From contig DDCZ01000048.1 of NCBI GenBank assembly GCA_002336485.1, forward strand, positions 36,686 to 75,044: DNA of 38,359 nt, written 5' to 3'. The notes under the pieces were generated by a model that worked only from the letters and a program-made list of their open reading frames with translations, was not told the DNA's origin and searched no databases. A program made the position numbers and the translations under genes. Shown here in pieces: positions 1 through 7,854 of the stretch. The DNA is from Flavobacteriales bacterium UBA1993 (lineage in GTDB: Bacteria > Bacteroidota > Bacteroidia > Flavobacteriales_G > Salibacteraceae). Each line of letters begins with the position of its first letter. Position 1 is the first letter of the stretch.

Positions 1-342
1 AGTGTTGCCGTAAAAGTTGTTTACTGTCGCTCCCTGAGAATTTTGATCAGCTTCAGTATTGGTGGCTTGCGATTCAGCATAAGCGCCTTCGGCACGTTGG
101 TTTTGGCCAGTTGCTTCTTCTTTTCCAACACTATAATAATTGCTAGAATAGGAATCATTGGATTTGTAATCTTCACCGCTTACTTCTTTCACTTGATTGA
201 AGTCCTTGTCTGCGTCTGCAAAACGATCAGATGAAGAATAGTAAATATCGTCCGTTTCGCTAACGGCCATCCTTTGATTCGAACATGATGCAAGAATTAA
301 ACTTGCGAGAAGAGCGGTGGATAAAATGATTTTGAAATTCAT
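1..342 (-). CDS. Putative lipoprotein, 5' part only
   Basis: Read on the minus strand from an ATG at 342-340, the frame stays open for all 114 codons to the window edge, so this is the N-terminal part of a longer gene. Residues 1-20 form a lipoprotein signal: a short charged start (MNFK), a hydrophobic stretch and a lipobox LASC with Cys20 as the lipidated residue. The mature part is rich in Ser, Asn, Gln, Tyr, Asp and Glu, has no hydrophobic segment, and looks like a low-complexity envelope-anchored domain. I do not recognise the family, and the missing 3' part may hold the functional domain. It is transcribed away from the Omp28-like gene at 485, leaving about 140 bases for promoters. The opposite-strand frame at 43-234 is a shadow. 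Confidence 0.72.
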   Translation of the reverse strand, partial: MNFKIILSTALLASLILASCSNQRMAVSETDDIYYSSSDRFADADKDFNQVKEVSGEDYKSNDSYSSNYYSVGKEEATGQNQRAEGAYAESQATNTEADQNSQGATVNNFYGNT

Positions 343-484
343 GACTACTTATTTTGAGAAGTAAATACGAATACCGTACCAAAGTTTGTTAACTGGTTTT
401 TTTGATTTTTCGAATCCAAGCCTATTTGTATAATAGAAGCGAATGAAAAGGTAAGAATTACTTACTTGCGTAAAAATCTATAAC

Positions 485-1576
485 ATGAATCGCCTACTTC
501 TACTTATTCCTCTAACTGTCTTCAGTATTTCAGTCATTGCTCAAACAACCGTAAAACGCACACCATTTTACGAGGTTTTTTCAAGCTCGACATGCCCTCC
601 TTGTAAACCTGCAAACGATCACTTGTCTCCAATATTTGAAGAATATCGTGAGAATATTGCCGTTGTGAAATATCAAATGAGCTGGCCTGGTTCAGGAGAT
701 CCATATTACACCCCTGAAGGAAACGGAAGACGTGGGATTTATTCAGTGACTGGAGTTCCATACTTTGTCCAGAATGGCGAGAATGTTTCATACGCATCGT
801 TTGATGGCGATGATATAGACGATGATTTGGAAGACGATGCACGGGTGAAAATTGAGCTAAGATATATGCTCGACCCAAGCACCCAATCAGTGTCTATTAA
901 AGCACACATTGAGGCGCTGGATAGCCTGCATGCGGGAGCGCAGCGAATTGGAATCATAATAACAGAAAGAATTAATCACAACAATGTGAAGACGAATGGT
1001 GAAACTGAGTTTCACAACGTTTTTAAGAAAATGCTCCCTGCTTCGGCTGGTGATTTTATAATAGGCAAAGTTGTGCCAGGACAAACATTCGAGTATGATA
1101 CAACCTATGTTTTTCAAGGAGATTATAGATTACCTAATAATGCGAACGATCCGATAAATACGGCGATTGAACACAGCGTTGAGGACTTTGATAGCCTTCA
1201 TGTAATTGTCTTTATGCAGAGCGCCGCTGCAGATAAAGAAGTTTATCAAGCTGGTATTGGTGAGGCCTATACTTCGGTTGAGGATTTTGAGCGTGAATGG
1301 GGTTCTTGGCCAACTGCAGTTGAAGAGACGAAAAAGCCTTCTGGAATTCATATTTATCCAAACCCTTCAAATGATCGGATTAATATTGCTTCATTGAATG
1401 GAAAAGAGATTGCTCAGGTGAAAATATTCAACCCAGCTGGGCAAATGGTTAAGTCAACAACTGGCGGCTTAGGAGTGAATTCCTCCATATCTGTTCAAAA
1501 CCTACCTACGGGAATGTATATCGTTTCTGTAAATACAGGCGATGCTGTTCATACAAAATCCATTGTGGTTCAATAG
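485..1576 (+). CDS. Omp28-like thioredoxin-fold protein with T9SS type A sorting domain
   Basis: A 363-residue secreted protein. Residues 1-20 are a signal peptide ending in VIAQ. A thioredoxin-like segment follows with the motif SSTCPPCKPAND, a CPPC redox pair at Cys37/Cys40, placed like the active site of Omp28-related proteins of Bacteroidota. The middle of the protein (about 100-280) is a beta-rich domain typical of that family. The last ~75 residues are a type A T9SS C-terminal domain: IYPNPSNDRINI, then NPAGQMV, then LPTGMYIVSV. Seen: signal peptide, CXXC, sorting domain. Inferred: export through the T9SS and display or release at the cell surface, with possible thiol-disulfide activity outside the cell. 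It is monocistronic; proS downstream has its own promoter-like element. Confidence 0.85.
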   Translation: MNRLLLLIPLTVFSISVIAQTTVKRTPFYEVFSSSTCPPCKPANDHLSPIFEEYRENIAVVKYQMSWPGSGDPYYTPEGNGRRGIYSVTGVPYFVQNGENVSYASFDGDDIDDDLEDDARVKIELRYMLDPSTQSVSIKAHIEALDSLHAGAQRIGIIITERINHNNVKTNGETEFHNVFKKMLPASAGDFIIGKVVPGQTFEYDTTYVFQGDYRLPNNANDPINTAIEHSVEDFDSLHVIVFMQSAAADKEVYQAGIGEAYTSVEDFEREWGSWPTAVEETKKPSGIHIYPNPSNDRINIASLNGKEIAQVKIFNPAGQMVKSTTGGLGVNSSISVQNLPTGMYIVSVNTGDAVHTKSIVVQ

Positions 1577-1631
1577 AGATTAGCCAAGGTAGTCTGGGGT
1601 ATATATAAGGCATCAGCCTTTAATAGATTTC

Positions 1632-1639
1632 TACTTTTG
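1632..1639 (+). promoter_or_regulatory. Bacteroidota -7 promoter element upstream of proS
   Basis: TACTTTTG matches the Bacteroidota -7 consensus TAnnTTTG exactly and ends 19 bases before the proS ATG at 1659, implying a leader of roughly 14 bases. No clear TTG -33 element lies at the usual distance, so strength and exact start are uncertain. Confidence 0.5.
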
Positions 1640-1658
1640 CCGACTCTAAAGAATATCT

Positions 1659-3134
1659 ATGGCAAAACTTACAAAACGGGAAGAGAACTACTCTCAGTGG
1701 TATAACGAGCTAGTTGTTAAAGCGGATTTAGCTGAAAACAGCGATGTGCGTGGCTGTATGGTTATCAAGCCCTATGGTTATGCGATTTGGGAGAAAATGC
1801 AAGCTGCCCTTGACAAAATGTTTAAGGACACTGGCCATTCAAACGCCTACTTTCCGCTGTTTGTGCCAAAATCACTATTCGAAGCCGAGGAGCAGAATGC
1901 AGAAGGCTTTGCTAAAGAATGCGCAGTTGTCACGCACTACAGATTAAAAAATGACCCAAAGAAGAAGGGTAAATTGATCGTAGATCCTGATGCAAAACTT
2001 GAAGAGGAGTTAATCGTTCGCCCAACGAGCGAGGCCATCATTTGGAAGACATATAAAAACTGGATTCAGTCTTATAGGGATTTGCCTATTCTCATTAATC
2101 AATGGGCAAATGTGGTGCGATGGGAAATGCGGACCCGGTTGTTTCTTCGAACCGCGGAGTTCCTTTGGCAGGAAGGGCATACTGCACATGCGACTAAGGT
2201 CGAAGCGATTGAGGAAACAGAACGCATGATTAATGTATACTCTGAATTCGCAGAAAAATTCATGGCATTGCCAGTTCTAAAGGGTTTAAAGACGCCTGCG
2301 GAGCGGTTTGCTGGCGCAATCGAAACCTATTGTATTGAGGCGCTGATGCAAGATGGGAAGGCTTTGCAAGCTGGAACGAGTCATTTTCTAGGTCAGAATT
2401 TCGCCAAGGCCTTCGACGTCAAATTTGCAAATAAGGAAGGTTCTCAAGACTATGTTTGGGCTACGAGTTGGGGGGTGTCTACACGATTAATCGGAGCTTT
2501 GATTATGGCTCATTCGGATGATTTTGGACTTGTTTTACCTCCTCAGCTTGCACCGATTCATGTGGTGATCGTCCCAATTTATAAGGGAGAGGAACAGCTT
2601 GCGCAGATTTCAGAGATTGCTTTGAATATTAAGTCTTCACTAGAGAAGCAAGGGCTGACGGTTAAGTTTGATAATCGGGACACGCATAAGCCGGGCTTTA
2701 AGTTTGCCGAGTACGAAATGAAAGGGGTTCCAGTGAGAATTGCAATTGGTCCCAAGGACCTTGAAAATGGCTCGGTTGAAATTGCTAGGCGTGATACGCT
2801 GTCCAAAGAAACGAAACCTATGAATGAGGTAGTCGATTACATAACAGAGCTTATGGTTGAGATTCAAGAGAGTATATTCTCAAAGGCGAAAAAATTTCAA
2901 GAATCAAATACACATGAAGTTGACAATTTCGAGGATTTTAAATCGAAGTTGAATGAAACCGGTGGATTTATAAGTGCGCATTGGGATGGAAGCCCGGAAA
3001 CAGAGGAATTGATTAAGAAGGAAACAAAAGCTACAATCCGCTGCATTCCATTAAATAATCCGCGAGAAGAGGGCGTTTGTGTCCGATCGGGGAAACCGTC
3101 GAGTCAGCGCGTAATTTTCGCAAAATCATATTAA
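1659..3134 (+). CDS. proS: Proline--tRNA ligase (ProS, archaeal/eukaryotic-like type)
   Basis: Cytoplasmic class II aminoacyl-tRNA synthetase that charges tRNA-Pro. The 491-residue length fits the short ProS type that lacks the bacterial editing insertion. Visible signatures are RPTSEAIIW, the class II motif 2 region (RWEMRTRLFLRTAEFLWQE), motif 3 (GVSTRLIGALIMAHSDDFG), the anticodon-binding region starting near LPPQLAPIHVVIVPIY, and the C-terminal zinc-binding-like domain ending in the Tyr (KSY) typical of this subtype. The start is the first ATG after a TAnnTTTG promoter element. The stop TAA is immediately followed by the ATG of the next gene with no spacer, so the two are probably co-transcribed and translationally linked. 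Confidence 0.97.
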   Translation: MAKLTKREENYSQWYNELVVKADLAENSDVRGCMVIKPYGYAIWEKMQAALDKMFKDTGHSNAYFPLFVPKSLFEAEEQNAEGFAKECAVVTHYRLKNDPKKKGKLIVDPDAKLEEELIVRPTSEAIIWKTYKNWIQSYRDLPILINQWANVVRWEMRTRLFLRTAEFLWQEGHTAHATKVEAIEETERMINVYSEFAEKFMALPVLKGLKTPAERFAGAIETYCIEALMQDGKALQAGTSHFLGQNFAKAFDVKFANKEGSQDYVWATSWGVSTRLIGALIMAHSDDFGLVLPPQLAPIHVVIVPIYKGEEQLAQISEIALNIKSSLEKQGLTVKFDNRDTHKPGFKFAEYEMKGVPVRIAIGPKDLENGSVEIARRDTLSKETKPMNEVVDYITELMVEIQESIFSKAKKFQESNTHEVDNFEDFKSKLNETGGFISAHWDGSPETEELIKKETKATIRCIPLNNPREEGVCVRSGKPSSQRVIFAKSY

Positions 3135-3824
3135 ATGGGAGTGGATATGGATAGTTTAAAGCAGTCAATCATTGACAAAGCTTGTTTAAAGCAAGATGTA
3201 TATTCTGTAACTAAGAGTGCCTTCGAAGATTTAAAGGTGCAGTTGGGAGATGTGACCAATGAGATCCATGATTTTATTTCTCCGACCGACACTCGAGTCG
3301 CTGTAGAGCTAAAAACTACGGGGGCCTATGAAGCACGAATGACATTGGCTGGGGACACAATTCTGTTTCACATGCATACCAATGTCTTCTCGTTTCCAGA
3401 ATCACATATGATCTATAAAAGCCCCTATGTAATGAAGGATCCCAAAAACGCATACTGTGGCATAATCAATATTTATAATTTCTTGACAGACTCCTATAGA
3501 TTTAACCGATTGAACGATAGTGGATATTTGGTTGGAAGATTGTTTGTAAATCGGGATCGACATTTTTACGTTGAAGGTCAAAATCAATTGGGATTTTTAT
3601 TTCGTGATTTTTCAAATTCAGAATTAGATTCTTCCGCAATTCGCCGGGTAGTTGAGGCGGCATTGAAACATATTATCGATTTTGATTTGTACACTCCGCC
3701 TTACAATGCGGTCAAAGAAGTAACGCTAAATGACATGCAAGCATTAAGTCAAGATCTTCGAATTAAAACGGGTAAAAGGCTTGGATTTAAATTCGCGTCA
3801 AGAGAGGATCAGGTTTCATTTTAA
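3135..3824 (+). CDS. Conserved hypothetical protein coupled to proS
   Basis: A 229-residue soluble protein with no signal peptide or membrane segment. I do not recognise a named domain. It has mixed alpha/beta character with a histidine/aromatic-rich stretch (ILFHMHTNVF), an apparent core around CGIINIYNFLTDSYRFNR, and a basic C-terminus (KTGKRLGFKFASRE). The first ATG directly follows the proS stop with zero spacing; a second ATG at 3147 preceded by GGGAGTGG is an alternative start that would shorten the protein by four residues. Adjacency to proS suggests co-expression but gives no direct functional clue. It ends about 70 bases before the tRNA-Glu gene, whose promoter lies in that gap. Confidence 0.75.
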   Translation: MGVDMDSLKQSIIDKACLKQDVYSVTKSAFEDLKVQLGDVTNEIHDFISPTDTRVAVELKTTGAYEARMTLAGDTILFHMHTNVFSFPESHMIYKSPYVMKDPKNAYCGIINIYNFLTDSYRFNRLNDSGYLVGRLFVNRDRHFYVEGQNQLGFLFRDFSNSELDSSAIRRVVEAALKHIIDFDLYTPPYNAVKEVTLNDMQALSQDLRIKTGKRLGFKFASREDQVSF

Positions 3825-3841
3825 AAAATATTCACGAGGGC

Positions 3842-3871
3842 TTGTTTGGATTAGAGATATAATTACATTTG
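3842..3871 (+). promoter_or_regulatory. Bacteroidota -33/-7 promoter for tRNA-Glu and rpsT
   Basis: TTG at 3842-3844, a 19-base spacer, then TACATTTG at 3864-3871: a full match to the Bacteroidota housekeeping promoter (TTG, about 19 bases, TAnnTTTG). Transcription should start near 3876, about 16 bases before the tRNA. It is the only good promoter seen upstream of rpsT, so it probably serves both. Confidence 0.75.
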
Positions 3872-3892
3872 CATTCCTTTTTTAAAGGCTAA

Positions 3893-3964
3893 GGCCCGTT
3901 CGTCTAGGGGTTAGGACGCCAGATTTTCATTCTGGTAACAGGGGTTCGATTCCCCTACGGGCTA
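3893..3964 (+). tRNA. tRNA-Glu (anticodon UUC)
   Basis: A complete cloverleaf can be folded by hand. The acceptor stem GGCCCGT (3893-3899) pairs with ACGGGCT (3957-3963), with one G-U at the end. The D-arm is GTC/GAC around a GG-containing loop. The anticodon stem CCAGA/TCTGG encloses the loop TTTTCAT with anticodon TTC (Glu). There is a 4-base variable loop, and the T-arm is AGGGG TTCGATT CCCCT. The discriminator base is A3964. The 3' CCA is not encoded. Only 14 bases separate it from the rpsT start codon. Confidence 0.97.
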
Positions 3965-3978
3965 CAATAAAATAAACT

Positions 3979-4230
3979 ATGGCAAATCATAAGTCAGCAC
4001 TTAAGAGAATTCGTCAAAACGAAAAAAGAAGAGCTTTAAATAGCTACTATCACAAGACTATGCGTAATGCACTACGTACGTTGCGTGCTTCGTCTGACAA
4101 AAAGGAAGTAACAGAGATGCTTCCTAAAGTAGAATCCATGATAGACAGACTATCTAAGAAGAACGTTATTCACAAGAATAAGGCGGCTAACTTGAAGTCT
4201 AGTATAACGAAGCATGCCACGGCATTGTAA
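3979..4230 (+). CDS. rpsT: 30S ribosomal protein S20
   Basis: An 83-residue, highly basic protein with the S20 signature at the N-terminus (MANHKSALKRIRQNEKRRALN), then two long helices and a C-terminal NVIHKNKAANLKSSI segment that matches the usual HKNKAARxKS motif. S20 binds 16S rRNA and helps assemble the small subunit. The leader between the tRNA-Glu 3' end and the ATG is only 14 A-rich bases (CAATAAAATAAACT) with no Shine-Dalgarno. Processing at the tRNA 3' end would therefore set the 5' end of the rpsT mRNA. A rho-independent terminator follows at 4255. Confidence 0.97.
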   Translation: MANHKSALKRIRQNEKRRALNSYYHKTMRNALRTLRASSDKKEVTEMLPKVESMIDRLSKKNVIHKNKAANLKSSITKHATAL

Positions 4231-4254
4231 CTAAAACATTTTTAAATTTTTGAG

Positions 4255-4289
4255 AAGGCTTATCTATACGGTAAGCCTTTTTTATTTTC
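4255..4289 (+). terminator. Rho-independent terminator of rpsT
   Basis: Perfect 8-bp stem AAGGCTTA (4255-4262) / TAAGCCTT (4272-4279) with a 9-base loop, followed by a T-rich tract (TTTTTTATTTT). It lies 24 bases after the rpsT stop and just upstream of the radC start. Confidence 0.88.
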
Positions 4290-4294
4290 ACGAA

Positions 4295-4999
4295 ATGAAG
4301 TCCGATGATTATCCAAAAAAAATGTCCATCAAGTCTTGGGCAGAGGATGATCGGCCACGTGAGAAAATGTTGCAAAAGGGGCGAGCAGTACTCACCGATG
4401 TGGAATTAGTTGCAATCCTGATTGGTTCTGGAACGCCATCAGAATCCGCAGTAGATATTTCCAAGCGCATCTTAGCCTCTGTCTCTAACGACCTGAACAA
4501 ACTTGGAAGATTGACTATTCGAGATTTAATGAAATTTAATGGGATTGGTCAGGCTAGAGCCATAGCTATTTCCTCGGCAATGGAACTTGGCCGTAGGAGA
4601 AAAGAGAGCCAAACTAATGCTGAGGCAAAAATCACTAGCAGTAAGGATGCGTTTGAAATTCTTCTACCACATCTCTCGGACCTGAATCATGAAGAATTTT
4701 TTGCGCTTTTACTTAACAGAAGCAATAGGTTTATTGAAGTGGTTAAGATTAGTCAAGGAGGCGTAGCTGGAACTGTGGCTGATACAAAAATCATTTTTAA
4801 GGCTGCCATAGATCGACTGGCAAGTTCTGTGATACTTGCCCACAATCACCCTTCTGGAAATCGCAACCCTAGCCAAGCCGACCTCAAACTAACCAAAGGG
4901 TTGGTCGAAGCGGGTAAACTTCTTGAGGTATCCGTTCTCGATCATTTGATAATAGCAGATAAGTCGTATTTCAGCTTAGCTGATGAAGGACTAATGTGA
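4295..4999 (+). CDS. radC: RadC/UPF0758 family JAB-domain protein
   Basis: About 234 residues. The N-terminal part holds a helix-hairpin-helix-like region (LMKFNGIGQARAIAI), and the C-terminal MPN/JAB domain carries the JAMM metal site HNHPSG....S..D (AHNHPSGNRNPSQAD). RadC proteins are named for DNA repair but the biochemical role is unsettled; a metal-dependent hydrolase or isopeptidase-like activity is only inferred. The frame is open from a TTG at 4250, but that would run through the rpsT terminator, so the ATG at 4295 (MKSDDYPKK) is preferred; the ATG at 4325 (MSIKSWAEDDRPREKM) is another plausible start. The stop overlaps the next start (TGATG), so it heads the downstream run of genes. 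Confidence 0.93.
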   Translation: MKSDDYPKKMSIKSWAEDDRPREKMLQKGRAVLTDVELVAILIGSGTPSESAVDISKRILASVSNDLNKLGRLTIRDLMKFNGIGQARAIAISSAMELGRRRKESQTNAEAKITSSKDAFEILLPHLSDLNHEEFFALLLNRSNRFIEVVKISQGGVAGTVADTKIIFKAAIDRLASSVILAHNHPSGNRNPSQADLKLTKGLVEAGKLLEVSVLDHLIIADKSYFSLADEGLM

Positions 5000-6303
5000 T
5001 GAGCAGCTCTATTCTAATTTATTCAGAAAAGCGATCGAATAGGCTCACCTACATTGGGAACTATGTCTTTGGAGTCCGTTGTGGTTTGGATGTGACATTT
5101 ACAAATGAACCGTCGGACCTTGATTCAGCGGATTGTCCAGTCCTCAACTATTCGTTTGATGCAAGCCTTGATGGCATACAGTTTCGGCCAGCAAAACTGC
5201 TATTCGAAAAACGGCCCACTCTGCAAGAAATTGACGTGGACTCGTCGGGCGAAATTCCTTTGTTATTTGCAGATTCGAACTCAAAATTTGGGCACGATCC
5301 ACTTGCGGCGGCATTCTATTTGTTGAGTAGATATGAAGAGTATCTACCTTTTGTTCAAGATGAACACAATCGGTTTCTTTCAACGTCCAGTATACTTTCG
5401 AAATACAATGCAATTGAGATTCCATTAGTAGATATCTACATCGAGCGTATTAGAAATGAGATTAAGGTCAAATATGAGCGCATCTCCTTGTCTCCAGAGA
5501 CGTTTCGTGATGAAGTAACGGTAGATGTTGATCAGCTCCTTATGTATCGATCTAAAGGCTTGGCGCGCACGCTATTTGGTTTATTGGCAGACCTAGTCCG
5601 TAACCCCAAAAAAATTCAGGAAAGAGTAAGTGTGTTGGTCGGGCAATCAAAAGATCCATTGGAGGTATATGATGAGATAATCTCAAAATGTGCCTCAAAA
5701 AAGATCCGTCCGATTTTCTTTTTCCAGGTTGGAGAAACCAGCCGGTATGATTTGAATAATCCAGTTCATATCCCAAATGTGAAACAGAGAATAAATGAAA
5801 TAGCTCTTGATTCCGATATGGGGCTTCACCCATCCTATTTTTCATCTGAGGATGATGGGCAAGTTGACCTTGAATTCGAGCGATTACAGTCTGTAAGCAA
5901 CAGTCGTATAATTAGATCCCGACAGCATTATTTAAGGTATCGTTTGCCGGGAACTTTAAGACATTTAGAAGAGCTAGGAATGACCCATGAACATAGCGTA
6001 GGATTTGCCGATGCTAATGGATTTAGAGCGGGGACATCGCATCCCTTTCCATTTTTTGACCTAGAACGTGATGAGTCAGGAACGTTAATGCTGCATCCGT
6101 TTGTATTTATGGATATGTGTGCAGTTCGAAATTCTGAAGGCTCAGAGATTGCACTTAAATCATTGATAAACTTGCGTCAAACGGTAAGGAAGTATGGAGG
6201 GGTGTTTAGTTCTGTATGGCACCCCGAAGTATTAATTGGAATGCATGGGTCAATTCGTACATGGGATCTTTTCAATCATATTATCGAGGAGAATGAAGTT
6301 TGA
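4999..6303 (+). CDS. DUF7033/polysaccharide deacetylase family protein
   Basis: A 434-residue protein of a Bacteroidota family that joins an N-terminal DUF7033-like domain to a degenerate NodB-type deacetylase barrel. Visible signatures include HDPLAAAFYLLSRYEEY in the first half, TVDVDQ (the NodB motif 1 position), DMGLHPSYFSS, the conserved RQHYLRY, GFADANGFRAGTSHPFPFFDL, and a late WHPE. Family knowledge suggests a role in modifying or degrading a cell-envelope polysaccharide. There is no signal peptide, so it is probably cytoplasmic. The ATG overlaps the radC stop by one base (TGATG); a GTG at 4996 is possible. It overlaps the next gene by 11 bases, supporting a shared function with that transferase-like protein. 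Confidence 0.78.
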   Translation: MSSSILIYSEKRSNRLTYIGNYVFGVRCGLDVTFTNEPSDLDSADCPVLNYSFDASLDGIQFRPAKLLFEKRPTLQEIDVDSSGEIPLLFADSNSKFGHDPLAAAFYLLSRYEEYLPFVQDEHNRFLSTSSILSKYNAIEIPLVDIYIERIRNEIKVKYERISLSPETFRDEVTVDVDQLLMYRSKGLARTLFGLLADLVRNPKKIQERVSVLVGQSKDPLEVYDEIISKCASKKIRPIFFFQVGETSRYDLNNPVHIPNVKQRINEIALDSDMGLHPSYFSSEDDGQVDLEFERLQSVSNSRIIRSRQHYLRYRLPGTLRHLEELGMTHEHSVGFADANGFRAGTSHPFPFFDLERDESGTLMLHPFVFMDMCAVRNSEGSEIALKSLINLRQTVRKYGGVFSSVWHPEVLIGMHGSIRTWDLFNHIIEENEV

Positions 6304-7183
6304 TCGAATTGAAAGGCATCAGATTGATTCGAATAAATGGGATGAGTGCGTTCGAGGATCCGATAATTTCAGACATTATGCCCTAACGTACTTTTTGGAT
6401 TCGACCTGCGAATGGATCGGATTGGTTTATAACGACTATGAATCTGTTTGGCCCCTTCCAGTGAAGGGCAAATTGTTTAAGCAAGTATATCAGCCTCTCT
6501 TGGCACAACAACTCGGGCCATTTCAAAAGGGCCAGGTCTTAGATTCTGACTTGACAGATGTGTTGTCACACCTAAGGAAGAATTATTGGAGACATAGTAT
6601 CAAACTCAATAATTCCGTAGGAGAAATCGAGCATTATGAAACTACTGAGAACATTAATATTGAACTTGACCTAGGTCAAGCATACGATTCTGTAGTGCGT
6701 TCTTATAAACGCACTGCTGTCTCCAACATAAAAAAAGCTACCCAAAATGGACTGGAATTTCAGACTCAAGCCGAATTTGAACCGAGGGTTTTGCAAGCAT
6801 TTAAGTTGGGAAGAGGAAATGAAATTCAGATTTTAGATGAAGCTTTTTATACCCACGTCGAGCAAATTTATGACGCATTTTCTATTCGCGGTGAGGCAGA
6901 AACCTGGAGTGCCTATCTTAATGGAGAGTGGATAGCGGGGGTGATGATATTAAAATCGCAAAATCGTTTGTTGAATTTCTTTACGGGCACAAGCTCTGCC
7001 GCGAAGAATGTAGGAGGCTCTCACTTCATTATTGATCAAATCATTCGTGCCTATGCCGGTGGTGATTGGGTGTTTGATTTTGAGGGTAGCAACGATGAAA
7101 ATTTAGGGTACTTCTATCGCAGTTTTGGTGGTATGCAGCGGATATATTTGCAGGTGATGTCTAACTGGCATTTTCCGATTTAA
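6293..7183 (+). CDS. FemAB/GNAT-like N-acyltransferase
   Basis: About 296 residues, no signal peptide. The pattern of a central basic segment (YKRTAVSNIKKATQNGLEF), a region with GEAETWSAYLNGEWIAGVMIL and a late GGSHFIIDQIIRAYAGGDWVFDFEGSNDENLGYFYRSFGG half resembles the BioF2-like/FemAB acyltransferase fold, in which an acyl or aminoacyl group is moved to an amino sugar or peptide. The C-terminal DFEGS....G.FY.SFGG motif is common in Bacteroidota members found beside DUF7033 genes. The frame is open further upstream, but the ATG at 6293, overlapping the DUF7033 gene by 11 bases, is the sensible start. The substrate is unknown. Confidence 0.72.
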   Translation: MKFDRIERHQIDSNKWDECVRGSDNFRHYALTYFLDSTCEWIGLVYNDYESVWPLPVKGKLFKQVYQPLLAQQLGPFQKGQVLDSDLTDVLSHLRKNYWRHSIKLNNSVGEIEHYETTENINIELDLGQAYDSVVRSYKRTAVSNIKKATQNGLEFQTQAEFEPRVLQAFKLGRGNEIQILDEAFYTHVEQIYDAFSIRGEAETWSAYLNGEWIAGVMILKSQNRLLNFFTGTSSAAKNVGGSHFIIDQIIRAYAGGDWVFDFEGSNDENLGYFYRSFGGMQRIYLQVMSNWHFPI

Positions 7184-7193
7184 ATCAACAGCA

Positions 7194-7853
7194 GTGAGCA
7201 GAATAACACACCTATCAGATAACCCTTCGATTCTAGATGAATACATGGCTGACTTGCGTAGCGTAGATGCGCAAAATAATCGGGAATCTTTCCGTGAAAA
7301 TATTCGCAAGGTGGGCCGAATTCTTGGCTATGAGATAAGCAAGTCACTGAACTACGAAAAGTCGAAGATTCAAACGCCCCTCGCTGAACATGCTCAAAAC
7401 AGATTACAGGATGACGTTGTGCTTATCACAATTCTGCGAGCTGGACTCCCACTACATGAAGGCATGCTCAGTTGTTTTCCGAAGGCCGAAAACGGATTTG
7501 TTTCAGCATATAGAAAGCACGATAATGATGGCGGATTCGAAATTGAGGTTGGATACGTAGCCTGTCCAGACCTAACGGATAAGGTGCTCATTTTAAATGA
7601 TCCCATGCTTGCAACAGGTAGCTCATTTGAAACTGCGATTAAGGTCTTGGAAGATTATGGAACGCCTAAATCCATCCACGTTGCCGCAGTAATCGCCAGT
7701 GCTCAAGGAGTGGAGAATGTGTCTCAGAGCTTACCGGAAGATGTTCAAATATGGATCGCCGCGATTGATCCAGACTTGAACGATCAGAAATATATCGTGC
7801 CCGGTTTGGGAGATGCAGGTGACTTAGCGTTCGGCGAAAAATTACAATCCTAA
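7194..7853 (+). CDS. upp: Uracil phosphoribosyltransferase
   Basis: A 219-residue pyrimidine salvage enzyme that converts uracil and PRPP to UMP. The PRPP-binding loop VLILNDPMLATGSS, the TILRAGLPLHEGM segment and the C-terminal uracil-binding region (YIVPGLGDAGDLAFG) are all present. The start is GTG at 7194, ten bases after the preceding stop. The next gene begins two bases after the stop, so it sits inside an operon. pyrE, a second PRPP-dependent pyrimidine gene, lies in the same window but in a separate transcription unit. Confidence 0.96.
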   Translation: MSRITHLSDNPSILDEYMADLRSVDAQNNRESFRENIRKVGRILGYEISKSLNYEKSKIQTPLAEHAQNRLQDDVVLITILRAGLPLHEGMLSCFPKAENGFVSAYRKHDNDGGFEIEVGYVACPDLTDKVLILNDPMLATGSSFETAIKVLEDYGTPKSIHVAAVIASAQGVENVSQSLPEDVQIWIAAIDPDLNDQKYIVPGLGDAGDLAFGEKLQS

Positions 7854-7854
7854 G

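Noticed and set aside
43..234. A hydrophobic plus-strand ORF of 63 codons
   Set aside because: It is antisense to the lipoprotein gene at 1-342, which has a clear lipobox and is open through the whole segment.
1607..1620. Hairpin AAGGC-ATCA-GCCTT after the Omp28-like gene as a terminator
   Set aside because: The stem is only 5 bp and no T run follows.
4250..4294. TTG at 4250 as the radC start
   Set aside because: The extra 15 codons run through the rpsT terminator stem and do not look like a RadC N-terminus.
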